Below, piece after piece: positions 1 to 11,844 of a stretch of 64,000 nt of DNA (position 1 is the stretch's first letter; every line of letters starts with the position of its first letter). This stretch comes from Bedellia somnulentella (taxonomy: Eukaryota; Arthropoda; Insecta; Lepidoptera; Bedelliidae). Both the position numbers and the translations under genes were made by a program. Under the pieces are notes generated by a model that had not been told where the DNA came from, did no database searches, and saw nothing but the letters and a program-made list of their open reading frames with translations. Where the stretch lies: the NCBI GenBank assembly GCA_963576735.1, contig OY755178.1, positions 3,968,001-4,032,000 of the forward strand, read 5' to 3'.

Positions 1-310
1 ACGTTATGAGGCGTTCAAATTTGAATTTGGCGTAGTCTAAACGACGAAAGTTTTATTAAACTGTTTTTCTAGCAAAACGACTTGAACGTAATGCCAAAAT
101 GTTATTTATTTCTTAGTCATACGTATGTCAACATTAAGTTTAATGGTATGGCAACCCATATGGCTGAGTGTGTACTGTAGCAGGGATAGGAAAAAGTTAA
201 AAATACGATAAAAATAAATGCTTGCTTACAATTGGCAGAACATATACGTTATCAGAGGTAGATCGATAAAAAGTATTTATTGTGATTTTTATCGTTTTAA
301 TTGATTATTG
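1..310. other. no recognised feature
   Basis: AT-rich DNA; one GGCAACCCATATGGCTGAG scrap near 150 recalls SINE-A. Nothing else seen. Confidence 0.5.
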
Positions 311-319
311 TACTAGTTC

Positions 320-396
320 TACTATTAAAATTATCGATAGTCTCTGCCTACCCCAATGGGAACTAACGGCGTGAGAATATGTATGTATGGATGTTC
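320..396 (+). mobile_element. RTE-type LINE 3' tail
   Basis: ATCGATAGTCTCTGCCTACC then CCAATGGGAACTAACGGCGT and GTATG repeats: the last ~75 bases of the family. Heavily 5' truncated. Confidence 0.75.
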
Positions 397-809
397 TACT
401 ATTAGTTGTTACTGCATACTATCACGAAGCGGCGAATACCTTTTACTATTTTACGTCAGTGTTCCGTGTAGCCAAACTGCCTGAACACTAGTCGAAATCA
501 TCTACTCCTTGGTCATTTAAGGCGTAAACAGGTACATTAAACAATAATAAATAATAATAAAAATAAAAACTCTTTATTGTACATCACAAAAAAAACAACA
601 ATTACAAAAAAAGGATCAGTACAAAAGCCATAGTACAACTGGCGGTCTTATCACTAAGAGCGATCTCTTCCAGACAACCCAAGAATGGAAAGATTTGCTG
701 GATTAAAAACATGTTCGGTAGATGTCCAATAAATTAAACTGATTTGCTTAAAAACTAAAATTATTCGTCAAACTATTACCTATCTATTTTAAATATTACT
801 AAATTACAA
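397..809. other. no recognised gene
   Basis: AATAATAAA-rich stretch at 541-570, as in a reversed LINE tail, then unassigned AT-rich sequence. Confidence 0.4.
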
Positions 810-1420
810 CATACATACATAAATATACTCGCGGCTATAAATCCCTAGAAGAGGTAGCCAGATCTAAAGAATTAGAAAGTCCTCAGCCACTTTTGGAATT
901 TAAGTGGGGAAAAGATATTAAAATAAAGGTTATTGTTATTAGTGATGGGTCTGCAACCGCGTCCCGGAAAATTCCCCAATACCCTTAGTTGCGCCTCTTA
1001 CGACACCCGTGGATAGAAAGGGGTAGTACATTCTCAGCCGGCACTACACGGCAAATACTTCAAATAGATATTAAAGTTTAAAAAAAGTTATTTTTGGCGA
1101 AGTATTTGGAATGGGGCTATTAAGGGATTTTTGGGCGATGTGGTTGGAGACCCATCACCAACAACCTTTATTTTTACTATCTTTTCCCCACTCAAATTTC
1201 CAAAAGTGGCTGAGGAATTTCTAATTCTTTAGCTCTGGCTACCCCTTCCTGGGATTTATAGCCGTAAGTATATGTATGTATGTATTTGGAGATCCATTAC
1301 CAAACAATCTTTATAATATTATGACTTCTGCACTCAACTTCAAAAAGTTGTTTCTTTATTTTTAATGTTGTAGATCTGGCTACTTCTTTTCGGGATTTAT
1401 ATCCGTGCGATATGTATGTC
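810..1420. mobile_element. three SINE-B copies (one minus, two plus)
   Basis: 811-1055 on the minus strand is near complete (CATACATACATAAATATACT to GCCGGCACTACACGGCA). 1085-1286 on the plus strand is 5' truncated. 1287-1420 is a decayed third copy joined to the tail of the second. Reference plus-strand features: GTGTAGTGTCGGCTTAGAAT at the 5' end, GATGCGGTTGGAGACCCATC in the middle, GGGATTTATAGCCGTGAGTA and GTAT repeats at the 3' end; about 250 bp. Confidence 0.85.
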
Positions 1421-1450
1421 TCAATTTTTATATTAATTTTTAGAGATATA

Positions 1451-1588
1451 CGACCGATTTCTGAATTGAGTATTCCAACTGAGAACAACTTAAGTATCGT
1501 TCTGTCGCATTGAAATCTTCACAACTAAATGAGACAAAACGATACTTATGTTGTTCTCAGCTGGAATACTCAATTCAGAAATCGGGCG
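1451..1588. mobile_element. MITE-1 hairpin element, copy 1
   Basis: CGACCGATTTCTGAATTGAG pairs with CTCAATTCAGAAATCGGGCG; arms of about 45 bases, flanked by ATA on both sides. A second copy is at 2398. Confidence 0.75.
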
Positions 1589-2397
1589 ATAGTCTCACAA
1601 TATTATTATTACCTTTAAATAAGTATTGTAATCACATTAGGTTCTACTTGTTAACTTCACTTTTTCTTAAGGTCTAAGGCTTCTGTTTGTGTTTTTTTTT
1701 TATTAGTTTTTTCTGTCTTTTGTTAAATGATATCTTTTTTATTTTCCTTATTTGTGTTCTCAAAAAAATTTAGTGTTTATACTGGTTTTTTTTTAAACTT
1801 GGTTCCACTTGCTGTGTATATATATATATATGTGTGTATTTTGTTAATTTTTGTGCTTTTAATAGCAAATAAATTACTTTTCTTCTTTTTTTCTTCATTT
1901 TGAAGTTAACATAAAAGCGTGTATAAAAAAGCCGTTCCAATTATTACCGGTTGTTTAGCCCCGTGTCAAGTTAAACGCACATCATTTAGAAATCTCAGTG
2001 ACTCTGTACGGTTCAACCTCATTCGCTTCGCGTCGACGTGAAATACGGTGATGTCCCCATTTTATAGCTGAAAAAATCTGACGAAAAGAGAATTGGGAAG
2101 GCAAATTTAGTGGCACGGTTTAATTTGTTACGTAAATAATTCAACCAATTGAAAACATTGTAAGGCGATATATTTATTTATATATTTGTATTATATATGA
2201 TATATTTTTAAATCTTTTCCCAATAAACTTCATCATGTGTGAAGAAATTTTTATTATCAATCACAGGCTAGCTCTTAATATGATTTATAAACGTGACTTT
2301 AAGTTGGTAGCCAAGTATTTTTTATCAAAACGATAAACATAAATTTCTTAAAATTTATTCGGCTGTTTAACTCATCTATTCCTATTTTACAGGATAA
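1589..2397. other. no recognised feature
   Basis: T-rich sequence with a short (TA)n at 1816-1832. No exon-like frame. Confidence 0.5.
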
Positions 2398-2519
2398 CGC
2401 CCGATTTCTGAATTGAGTATTCCAGCTGAGAACAACTTAAGCATCGTTCTGTCGCATTGAAATCTTAACAACTGATGTTAGTCGTTCTCAGCTTGAATAC
2501 TCAATTCAGAAATCGGGCG
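2398..2519. mobile_element. MITE-1 hairpin element, copy 2
   Basis: CGCCCGATTTCTGAATTGAG and its complement at the right end, flanked by TAA (2395-2397, 2520-2522). Shorter loop than copy 1. The three-base duplication resembles PIF/Harbinger. Confidence 0.75.
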
Positions 2520-2542
2520 TAAGACTACTTAGATTTTATACT

Positions 2543-2700
2543 TACATACATACATACATATACTCACGGCTATAAATCCCTAGATGGGGTAGCCAGAGCT
2601 AAGGAATTAGAAATTCCTCAGCCACGTTTGGAAAGTTAAGTGGGGAAAAGATGGTGAGATAAAGGTTGTTGGTGATGGGTCTCCAACCGCATACTTCTAC
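2543..2700 (-). mobile_element. SINE-B, truncated
   Basis: 3' two thirds of the element, reversed, from the GTAT tail to the CCAACCGCAT core. Confidence 0.85.
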
Positions 2701-3369
2701 CGGTTTTATACTTCTGGCTTTATATTCTTCATTTCCATATAGCTTTTAAAAAAAATATGTGTTTTTTATAGTTTTTACGCTTTCTTAAGCTTAAGCGCTA
2801 ATCATAAGGTCATTACCGCTATGAAAACTATTCTAAACTACTCTCGTATCTTTCAATATATATTTCTTATATTGTCAACTATATCTGAATATACGAATAT
2901 AATAGAAAACGCTAGAAAATATATTTCGTTTCAATTTCCAAGAAACTAGGATTACCTCTGAATATAAATTGCATGTTCGTGTAATATTTATAAGATTCTC
3001 TTCACCAGATTTAAATGCAAAACTAGAAATTTATTTGGTATTATACAATCCGTCTCCATTTTTTGCAAACACAAGAAGAGGACAGACTATGTTTTTGAAT
3101 CTTTAGTTGTGGTTTGGGAACTGTAATAACGACTTTGGTATATTTTAAATTTCCTGCTAACAGACAGTCGTTAGTTTACAACGTCTTTTAAATCTACATT
3201 TGTAGGACTCGAGTCTGGTCTGAATATCTGTTTGCTATTTCTATCCAACGTTTTACAGTTTTAATAATGGTTTTCGTAGTTATGATACACGAAGGATATA
3301 TTTAATCATATTTTTCTTAATTTACCTACTTTGTCAATAAGTTTTGTAAATTTTAGGATGTTATATATC
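2701..3369. other. no recognised feature
   Basis: Unique-looking AT-rich DNA without coding frame or known repeat. Confidence 0.5.
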
Positions 3370-3604
3370 GGTAAGCTGTATAGTGTCGGCTTAGAACAGC
3401 ACTACCCCATTACTGCCCGTGAGAGATGGCTACGGGTATTGGGGCTTTTTAAGTGATCTTTGGGCCATACGGTTGATACCCATCACTAAGAACCTTTGTT
3501 TTACAATCTCTTTCCCACTTATCTTCTAAAAGTGGCAGAGGGATTTCGTATTCTGAAGCTCTGGGAACCTCTTTTAGGCATTTAAAGCCGTGAGTATATG
3601 CATG
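3370..3604 (+). mobile_element. SINE-B, diverged, full length
   Basis: TGTATAGTGTCGGCTTAGAA to AAAGCCGTGAGTATATGCAT. Open frames after it are not genes. Confidence 0.75.
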
Positions 3605-3804
3605 CAATATTTCGGAAGAAAACGACAATGCGATTGAAATCCATCATCAACGATTATCAAGTGTTATATACTTTAAATTCTTACAAACAAAACAAGTTAA
3701 CCATCTTTGTCAAGTTCAGAATTTCTGGCTACCAATTTTTTGGAATATGCAGTGAGGGTTGTTTAGTAAAGGAAGGTAGATAAATAAATACTAATTTTGT
3801 TCAT

Positions 3805-3990
3805 AGTAGAGGACGGCCGCGTAAGACGTTTAAAAACCATATCGAAAACATTCTTACAAAGGCGAAAGTCCGTAGTGGAAAGAATAAAAGAGCATGTATG
3901 AGAAGAATGATGAATGTGTCAGAAGCAAAAGAGATTTGTCAGGATCGTGCAACGTGGAAATCTATAGTATAATACAGGAACAACGGAATT
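3805..3990 (+). mobile_element. RTE-type LINE C-terminal fragment
   Basis: Reads RGRPRKTFKNHIENILTKAK, KNKRACMRRMMNVSEAKEIC, QDRATWKSIV and then a stop. A more divergent subfamily than the 34196 copy. Confidence 0.7.
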
Positions 3991-4524
3991 GAGTATAAGT
4001 CAGTAAATAAATACTTTGTTTTTGCACAAACATAAATCATTCATAGCTCCAGCCCCAGGCCCTTATTAGCTCAACTGAAATAAACAACTTACTTCATACC
4101 AACTTTACCATTTCAATCGTTTAAACCAATCTTTAAAAACTGCAGCTACCTGCCAAAAAAAAAAGACAAAATGTGTGGTAGTTTTGCATTTTTGAGAAAT
4201 TGGATGCATTAGCGAGATTGCATCCGATCCGATACAATTCAAGTTGCGGTTTCAGATTTTCAAATGGAAATCTTCCGATCTGCACTTCTTGGCGGAATAC
4301 TTCATATACACAAAATGGTAAGTGAGAAAGTTTTTATTTTGTTTATTTTATATTGCAACTTGAAATCTAAATCTCCTAATTTACAAAATTCGCGAGTCAC
4401 AGTGTTTGTTACCAAACTCCTGTGAAACGGCTAAACCATTTAAATGAAATTTTGCATAGACATTCTGTAGGTCTGAGAATAGGTTTATAACTATGTTTAT
4501 CTAAGGAATGTATCCATTTTGGTC
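3991..4524. other. no recognised feature
   Basis: Unassigned AT-rich sequence between an RTE fragment and a SINE-B. Confidence 0.5.
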
Positions 4525-4775
4525 AATACATACATACATATACTCACGGCTATAAACCCCTAAAAGGGGTAGCCAGAGCTAAGGAATTAGAAATTCCCCA
4601 GCCACTTTTGGAAAGTTGAGTGGGGTAAAGATGGTGAAATAAAGGTTGTTGGTGATGGGTCTCCAACCGCATCACCCAAAAATCCCTTAATAGCCCCAAT
4701 ACCGTTAGTCGCCTCTTACGTACACCCACCGGAAGAAATGGGGTAGTGCTTTTCTAAGCCGACAAATGTGCACAG
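4525..4775 (-). mobile_element. SINE-B, near full length
   Basis: From CATACATACATATACTCACG to GTGCTTTTCTAAGCCGACA. Confidence 0.85.
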
Positions 4776-5239
4776 CATTTTTGTGCAATGTGCATCCATA
4801 ACATATTATTTTTATTTAATTAATCGACTAGTAATTCCCTAGAAATCATTTATATGGCAAAACAAAGTTTGCCGATTTCGCTAGTATTTTAAAAAGTCAG
4901 AGGCGATGACGACAATATATATAAATCGGACTTTCACAGAGATAGCACGACATGAAAATCCAAACTGAATGTGCAGAATAAAAATAGTTTTAAAATGTAG
5001 TTTATTTTAGAATAAATGTGATTGATATACAAATGGTTAAACAAAAGTATAAGTATTTTGATTCGATATTTTGTTATATTACATTTCACGTTTTCAAATT
5101 AAACGTTTCCAATACAATTCTGATTTAATTATGATATTCTAACATAGCTAAGGCCTTACCTTACCGTGGTGGTCGGTGCCCGAGGAACACTACAAGTTTT
5201 TATTATAAGTAAGAATCCACCATGCATGTATAATATATT
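4776..5239. other. no recognised feature
   Basis: AT-rich; nothing seen. Confidence 0.5.
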
Positions 5240-5614
5240 GACGACGTGATAGCTCAATGGGTAGAACACCGGTTAACGTGTAAGCGACTAGTGTTCAAAT
5301 CCCGGGTCGGGCCTACACCAATTTGTCTTTTCTAAAGACATATGTGTGGTTAATTTATCATGGTTGTTAACGGTGAGGGAAAACATCGTGAGGAAACCCA
5401 CATGGCTGAGTTGTACTTGGTCATATGACAGTGTATTCGTACAAAACGGCGATAGGCCTGCCCCCTATCACGTGAGTACACTGGCCATGCAAAACGTGGG
5501 TGCTCTGAACACCGGGTGACTAAGTCACGTGATGTTCAGAAGTATTAGTACCTCTGCCAACCCCTTCGGGGATATTTGGCGTGAACGTTTATGTTACTAT
5601 GTTATGTTATGTAT
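5240..5614 (+). mobile_element. SINE-A (tRNA-derived), near full length
   Basis: The 5' head has a pol III A box (TAGCTCAATGGGTAGAAC) and B box (GTGTTCAAATCCCGG), then a ~280 base body with ACCAATTTGTCTTTTCTAAA, GAGGAAACCCACATGGCTGA and CTATCACGTGAGTACACT. It ends CCCCTTCGGGGATATTTGGC, GTGAACG and (TTATG)n. This is the reference copy for the family. Confidence 0.85.
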
Positions 5615-5647
5615 AATTAATATACCGATAATTCATATTTGCTTAAA

Positions 5648-5868
5648 CAGTGTACTCACGTGATATGGGGGCACACCTATGGCCGCGCCGTTTTGTACGA
5701 ATACACTTCACAAAACTTAGTATAATTCAATGTTTTTCCTCACTCATTAACTTAACCACACGTATATCTTTAGAATAGACAAATCGGTGTAGGCCAGACC
5801 CGGGATTAGAACCCTCATTGTCTGCAAGATAAGCGGTGTTCTACCCACTGAGCTATCACGGTCGAAAT
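5648..5868 (-). mobile_element. SINE-A, inverted neighbour of the 5240 copy
   Basis: Complement of the head and about half the body. The flank ACCATGCATGTA recurs before the 5240 copy, so the pair forms an inverted structure. Confidence 0.7.
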
Positions 5869-5906
5869 GTACCATGCATGTAGGTATATGTATAATTATA
5901 AACCAC

Positions 5907-6066
5907 ATACATACATAGATATACTCACGGCTATAAATCCCTTAATGGGGTAGCCAGAGCTTTGGAATGAGAAATTCCTCAGCCACGTTTGGAAATTTTA
6001 GTGGGGAAAAGATGGTAAAATAAAGGTTTTTGGTGATGAGTCTCCAACCACATCGCCCAAAAATCC
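5907..6066 (-). mobile_element. SINE-B, truncated
   Basis: Tail to CATCGCCCAAAAATCC; the 5' portion is missing. Confidence 0.8.
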
Positions 6067-6454
6067 AAAAATATTGTGTATATTAAGTACGATTACTTTA
6101 TCAAGCATAAAGTATTTTTTATCTTGCATTCAGGACTATTTTAATACGAATAAAGTACTTTTTTCCCTGCATTAAGATATTTTTGCCAAACTTTATGTAA
6201 ATCAGGAAGTGTGACAAGTCGTGGGGTCCATAAAATATTGCTATTACAGGTTATTTTTCACACAAAAACACACTTTTTTCCTTATTACTGTCTAGGGACA
6301 CTTTCTGGACGTACTGAGAAGGCAATTGTACAATCATGGTAAGTTTTTATCTTAAATAAAGTTGGAGATAAAATCTTCTCATTTTTGAAGTTACATGACC
6401 TCATTATATTATTCGAGTATACGTGCTGTAATGCGTTAAAATAGTTTGGTATTA

Positions 6455-6608
6455 TATAGCATTTTTAATCTTATTACCATGCGCATAGAATTCGTTTTGA
6501 CACAACGATGCAGAGGGATGCCGCGGTAGGACAGAACGTCGGCATCGTTGTGTCAGAATAAAGTAAATTGAATTCTATGCTAATGGTAATAAGATTATAA
6601 ATGCTATA
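6455..6608. mobile_element. hairpin MITE-2 (single copy here)
   Basis: TATAGCATTTTTAATCTTAT... pairs with ...ATAAGATTATAAATGCTATA; the inner stem TGACACAACGATGC pairs with GCATCGTTGTGTCA, with a ~30 base GC-rich loop. It could fold as one long hairpin. Confidence 0.6.
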
Positions 6609-6957
6609 TCTGTACCGAAATCCTTTGCCATGCCATGCCGGCAGTCAGCGCCGGCCCTTATAGTTACAATCAACCAAACAAAGTTTCTCTCTTTATGCTA
6701 CGAGTATTAGTGTAGATAATAAGTGACGTTTAGAATAGTGGTTGCCGCCAAAAAGTGGGTAATGGTTGACTGTTAACTATTTCGGATCACGAAACATTAA
6801 ACCGTTCCGACCACCAACCGCATGATCAGCTTAACAACATCGGGAGTACCTCAATCGCGTAATTGCTATTTACCGCAATTTACAATCACTTAAATTGACG
6901 CACGAAACAACCAAGTTGTCTGTCAGTCACACACGATAGGGATGGGGGCTTTTAACT

Positions 6958-7328
6958 TACATAACATAACATAACATAAACGTTCACGCCGAATATCCCC
7001 GAAGGGGTTGGCAGAGGTACTAATACTTCTGAACATCACGTGACTTTGTCACCTGGTGTTCAGAGTACCCACGTTTTGCATGGACAGTGTACTCACGTGA
7101 TAGGGGCAGGCCTATCGCCGTTTTGAACGAATACACTGTCACATGATTAAGTACAACTCAGCCATGTGGGTTTCCTCACGATGTTTTCCCTCACCGTTAA
7201 CAACCATGATAAATTAACCACACGTATGTCTTTAGAAAAGACAAATTGGTGTAGGCCCGACCCAGGATTTGAACACTAGTCGCTTGCACGATAACCGAGT
7301 GTTCTACCCACTAGGCTATCACGGTTGC
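6958..7328 (-). mobile_element. SINE-A, near full length
   Basis: The plus strand begins ATAACATAACATAACATAAA (tail) and ends in the complement of the tRNA-like head (GGCTATCACGGTTGC). Confidence 0.85.
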
Positions 7329-7359
7329 TTAGTTTTAACTTACAATACAATAAAAATTG

Positions 7360-7611
7360 CCGTGTAGTATCGGCTTAGACTAACACTACCCCATTTCTAC
7401 CCGTGGGTGATCGTAAGAGGCGACTAAGGGTATAGGGGCTTTTCAAGTGATTTTTGGGCGATGTGGTTGGAAACCCGTCACCAAAAATATTTATTATTAC
7501 CATCTTTCCCCAATTAACTTCCAAAAGTGGCTGAGGCATTTCTCATTCCAAAGCTCTGGCTACCCCGTTAAGGGATTTATAGCCGTGAGTATATGTATGT
7601 ATGTATGTACA
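7360..7611 (+). mobile_element. SINE-B, full length
   Basis: GCCGTGTAGTATCGGCTTAG to the (GTAT)n tail; an overlapping 60-codon frame is not a gene. Confidence 0.85.
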
Positions 7612-7735
7612 ATAAAGATGGATGTATGAAAAGATTGATGAATGTAAATGAGGAGGTTTGCCAGGGTTGTACAAAGTGGAGATTGATAGTCTCTGCAAAC
7701 CCCAATGGGAACTGATGGCGTGAGCGTAATTTATG
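7612..7735 (+). mobile_element. RTE-type LINE 3' tail
   Basis: Follows directly on the GTAT tail of a SINE-B (7360-7611). It reads the KRLMNVNEE-VCQ end and CCAATGGGAACTGATGGCGT. Confidence 0.7.
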
Positions 7736-8076
7736 TAATCTAATCAAGCATTATTTTCTCTCCATCTATCACAGACCGAATATGACCTCACAAATAGAAT
7801 GAACCCACCCAGGAATAGGTATCGAGGACATAGTTATAGCAATAACTAATATAATATTATTAGTTGAGGCCGATGACTTGACGTGTCTTCGAAAGCACGT
7901 AACCATCTCATTATTTCGGGTGTTTAGGTGACATAGCCTGCCATATCCTAACGAACATGTGATACCTCAAATATTCAAATTTAGCATACTTTAATCCCCG
8001 GGTTCAAAAAGGAGACCTCCTCTTCACTCGAACTCTCAAACTTAGATAACCGAGACAGCTCTCTGTTATATTTAAA
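7736..8076. other. no recognised feature
   Basis: Slightly more GC; no coding frame or known repeat. Confidence 0.5.
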
Positions 8077-8277
8077 CATACATACATATACTCACGGCTA
8101 TAAATCCCAGGAAGGAGTAGCCAGAGCTAAAGAATTAGAAATTCCTCAGCCACTTTTGGAAAATTGAGAGGGGAAAATCCCTTAATAGCCTCATACCGTT
8201 AGTCGCCTCTTACGTACACCCACCGGAAGAAATGGGGTAGTGCTATTCTAAACCGACACTACACGGCAAATTATATC
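8077..8277 (-). mobile_element. SINE-B with internal deletion
   Basis: Tail to GACACTACACGGCA, lacking about 50 central bases (GGGGAAAATCCCTTAATAGC junction). It abuts block X. Confidence 0.8.
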
Positions 8278-8320
8278 ATATATATTATTATATATATATA
8301 TTTATATTATATTTAAAATG

Positions 8321-8715
8321 ATCCTTAATAAAATAAAAAGTATCAGATTCAAGGCTACATTTTTACGCGAGCGCTCTAAGTCCTGTAAAGTTTTTGTATA
8401 ACAACAGAACCACTAAATCCTTCGTATTTTATGGTCGGCAAGATAATACGAGAGCAAATGTTTATGTATTTAAAGAGGCCCGCTTCCCGGGTTTTGCAGT
8501 GTTCTGTGTACCTAGGGCTTTACTTGCCGCATAATGGTTATTGCCAAGACAAACAGCTATTCGAGTATTTCAAGTGGTTATAATCCGAAAACTAAGTATA
8601 TAATATCGCTTAATGCCTCATAATGCTAAGTAAGTAACATTTAGTCATGCAACTTCTGTTTGAGAAGCGTTTATGAGGCAAGTTGGTTTTAGGTTTTAGA
8701 TATAAAAGTAATTTA
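8321..8715 (+). repeat. duplicated block X, copy 1
   Basis: About 395 bases whose reverse complement recurs at 13932-14325 with few differences. It includes CCCGCTTCCCGGGTTTTGCA and the run TTTGAGAAGCGTTTATGAGG. Both copies have a SINE-B at the same end. No coding frame or known family. Confidence 0.8.
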
Positions 8716-8867
8716 TATTAACACTAACAAATTTTTTAAAGCTTGGTTTATAGTTACTAATATAAGGGTTGTTTTATGCCACAATCTTAATAATACTTGC
8801 ATAAATATATTGTTACGAACATGACCTACTTACTGAATGAAAAAAAAATATTGTCTAGAATATATAC

Positions 8868-9020
8868 ATACATACATATACTATCCATCGTGAATTGGTA
8901 CGATCCTAGCAAACCTCTCCAGGTTCGTTTTTATTCATCAATATTTTCAAACCTGCTCTTTATTCCTCGCACTTCGTTCGGTTACAAGCACATTCTCTAT
9001 TTGATCTTAATGTGTCTTTA
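8868..9020 (-). mobile_element. RTE-type LINE 3' fragment
   Basis: Complement of the tail followed by the decayed C-terminal region; about 25 bases of the usual end are replaced. It abuts a SINE-B. Confidence 0.6.
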
Positions 9021-9021
9021 G

Positions 9022-9270
9022 TCGCCGTGCTTTGCCGTGTAGTGCCGGCTTAGAATGTCGCTACCCCTTTCTACCCACGGGTGTCGCAAGAGGTGACTAA
9101 GGGTATTGGGGCTTTTTTTTTGGATTTTTGGGCGATGCGGTTGGAGACCCATCACCAAAAACCTTTATTTTTACCATCAACTTCAAAAAGTGGCTGAGGA
9201 ATTCATGATTCCTTTGTTCTGGCTACCCCTTCTAGGGAAATATAGCCGTGAGTATATGTATGTATGTATC
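9022..9270 (+). mobile_element. SINE-B, full length
   Basis: GCCGTGTAGTGCCGGCTTAG to GTATATGTATGTATGTATC. The ACCCACGGGTGTCGCAAGAG subtype. Confidence 0.85.
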
Positions 9271-9309
9271 CTTAGTGGTCGTCCTACATATATACGAACA
9301 TTGACTATA

Positions 9310-9435
9310 AATCCTATAAACACGGTTATAAATCCCTAAAAGAGTGGGGAAGAGATTGTAAAATTAAAGGTTTTTGCTGACGGGTCTCTAAGCACATCGC
9401 CCAAGAATCACTTAAAAAGCCCCAATACCCAACCG
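9310..9435 (-). mobile_element. SINE-B, decayed and truncated
   Basis: AAACACGGTTATAAATCCCT to GCCCCAATACCC; fused to RTE sequence. Confidence 0.65.
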
Positions 9436-9550
9436 TCGTCCTCTATTAACATTACCTTCCACATTGGCTCTATAAATCCCTTTTGACAATAGACAATCAT
9501 CCATCCTCTCTTCCTGCCCAAACCATCTTAACATACCTTTTACTATCTTT
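9436..9550 (-). mobile_element. RTE-type LINE internal fragment fused to a SINE-B end
   Basis: CCTCTATTAACATTACCTTC corresponds to the EGNVSRG codons on the minus strand and continues into the RWFGH region. It joins directly to a SINE-B piece at 9310-9435. Confidence 0.6.
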
Positions 9551-9702
9551 TAAGTACGTAGTCTAGAATATTTTAACTACAATAACGTTTTACAATCTTG
9601 CTTCATGTTTAGTTATCATAGAGATACATGTATAATATCTTCACACACACGTTAGTACTTATATTTTCTAGAAACTGTATTCAAAAATATACAGATAAAT
9701 TA

Positions 9703-9812
9703 GCAACCAACTGGCGAGGTATGCAAGGATCGTACAAAGTGACGATCGATAGTCTCTTCCTATTCCAATGGGGACAAACAGCGTGAGTATGTATCTATGT
9801 ATGTATTACTCC
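9703..9812 (+). mobile_element. RTE-type LINE 3' tail
   Basis: GATCGTACAAAGTGACGATC, then a changed CCAATGGGGACAAACAGCGT and GTATG repeats. Confidence 0.65.
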
Positions 9813-9847
9813 TCAGTTCACACATCTAATTTAATAATTATTGACTT

Positions 9848-10092
9848 AATGTAGTGCCGGCTTAGAATAGCACTACCCCATTTCTTCCGGTGGGTGTACG
9901 TAAGAGGCGACTAACGGTATTGGGGCTTTTAAGGGATTTTTGGGCGGTGCGGTTGGAGACCACCAAAAACCTTTTTTTTTAACATCTTCTCCCCACTGAA
10001 CTTTCCAAAAGTGGCTGAGGAATTTCTAATACCTTAGCTCTGGCTACCCCTTCTACGGATTTATAGCCGTGAGTGTATGTATGTATGTATGT
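9848..10092 (+). mobile_element. SINE-B, full length
   Basis: ATGTAGTGCCGGCTTAGAAT through TTTCTTCCGGTGGGTGTACG to the GTATG tail. Confidence 0.85.
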
Positions 10093-10726
10093 TAATTTAA
10101 CATCACAGTTTTGGAAATTAAAGCCACGTTTCCAGAAATTTGCAGATATATTATCAAATTCCTTAACAATTATTAAAACATTGTGTTTATTTCACCAACA
10201 ATTTATCTTTTCTTCTTTTCTGCCTGCACATTCATTAATATCGTTTTAATTTATTGATATATTTTGCACCAACATAAAACATTAATTCTATTTGCTTCAA
10301 TTATATAAGAAACATTTAAATGAACAGAATATGGAAGTCATTTAATAGAAATGAACAAACGTCTTAAAAATCCGAATTTCTCAAGGAATTCAAATAAAAT
10401 CGCATTGCTTCACAATTGCTTGAGGGATAATGTATTTATAATGAGCTTTAAGGCCACCGATGGGAATTAATAATGAATAGGCGAAGATAAAGGTAAAACT
10501 CGGGGCTCGAACAAGGCAGGCTTTTCGTCGGAATGATCTCGAAATTACCTCAGATTGTTCCGCTTTGGGACAAAAAACTTTGCTAAAAGATCGACACGCT
10601 ATCGAAAACTTTGTTTAACTTTCCAACCAACGATGTTTTCTTCAATACTTCAAGGTTATTTTACAAGTATTAAAGTTTGAAATTTTATTTTTTTCTGGAA
10701 ATTTACTATTGCCTTATGTAGGGATA
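10093..10726. other. no recognised feature
   Basis: AT-rich with no open frame of interest; the later part (10480-10620) is more mixed in composition. Confidence 0.5.
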
Positions 10727-10962
10727 TCTGAGCTGTGTAGTGTCGGCTGCCAATAGCACTCATTTATTTCTTCGCGTGTGTCGTAAGAGGTGACTTAAGG
10801 GATTGGGTCTTTTGGGGGAATATTGGGCCTGGGAATATTAAGGTTATGCCCATCGCCAACATTTGCAATCAATTTCCAAAGATTGCTTAGGGTTTCCTGT
10901 ATCTAACGCTCGGGTTACCCCTTTTTGGGATATTACCCGCAAATATTTGTATATGTGTATGT
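10727..10962 (+). mobile_element. SINE-B, strongly diverged
   Basis: CTGTGTAGTGTCGGCTGCCA to CCCCTTTTTGGGATATTACC and a TGTATATGTGTATG tail. Confidence 0.6.
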
Positions 10963-11029
10963 AACGTTTATGGTAAAAAAAATGTAAGTGAGAAAATTTC
11001 ACAATTAACGATACTTTAATTTAAAGTGC

Positions 11030-11610
11030 TAAACATACTTACTTATACTCACGCCCATTATTCCCCTTGGGGTAGGCAGAGACTAGAGTTCGCCATTTAG
11101 TACGATCTTGACAAACCTCTCTTGCTTCCCTTACATTCATTATTCTTCTCATATATGCTCTTTTATTCTTCTCACTTCGGATCCCCGCCTTTATAAGAAC
11201 GTTTTTATCTGATCTAGATACGTTTTACGAGGCCGTCCTATACTAATACACCCATCCACATTGGCTCTATATATCTTTTTCACTACTTTATTTTCATCCA
11301 TCATCTCTATGTGCCCAAACCACCCTAACATTCCTTTTTCACTCTATCACACAACCTTACATTACAGACACTTCTAAGGGATCTCATTTCCACTCCATTA
11401 ATTCTACTTTCATGCTTCTTCTGCCATGCCCAACATTCGGGATAAACGGCGTGAACTTTTATGTTATGTTATGTATGTTGTCCATATTCTCTCTTTTTCC
11501 CTTTCTTTCGAAAGACTTACACGCAATGTTCACCATCTCTTGCAACTCATTTGCCGTTGATGCAAGTAACACTTAATCGTCAGCGTATAAGAGGCATTTA
11601 ATGATGAAAC
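11030..11610 (-). mobile_element. RTE-type LINE fragment with YADD box
   Basis: On the minus strand 11610-11490 reads CLLYADD then VLLASTANELQEMVNIAC with one in-frame stop: the RT catalytic box of the RTE family. 11450-11035 reads the C-terminal region in decayed form and ends in the plus-strand signature ACGCCCATTATTCCCCTTGG. A SINE-A tail (11448-11480) sits between the two parts. Confidence 0.75.
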
Positions 11611-11844
11611 CTTAAAGTGCTACAGACACGGTAATTACTTAAAAAAACGATATTATCCATATTGTTCATAAATTAAATGGAATCCAGCTTGTAAGAACTA
11701 TTTGCTTATATTGTCCATACGACATCCTCGGGTATATGTGGCATAATTTTATTTTAAGCTGACATTGTACAGCCAGCAACATAACGTTCGAGTGCTTAAT
11801 GATATTTGAAGTCTAACAAAGTGGAATAAACACATAATATATAA

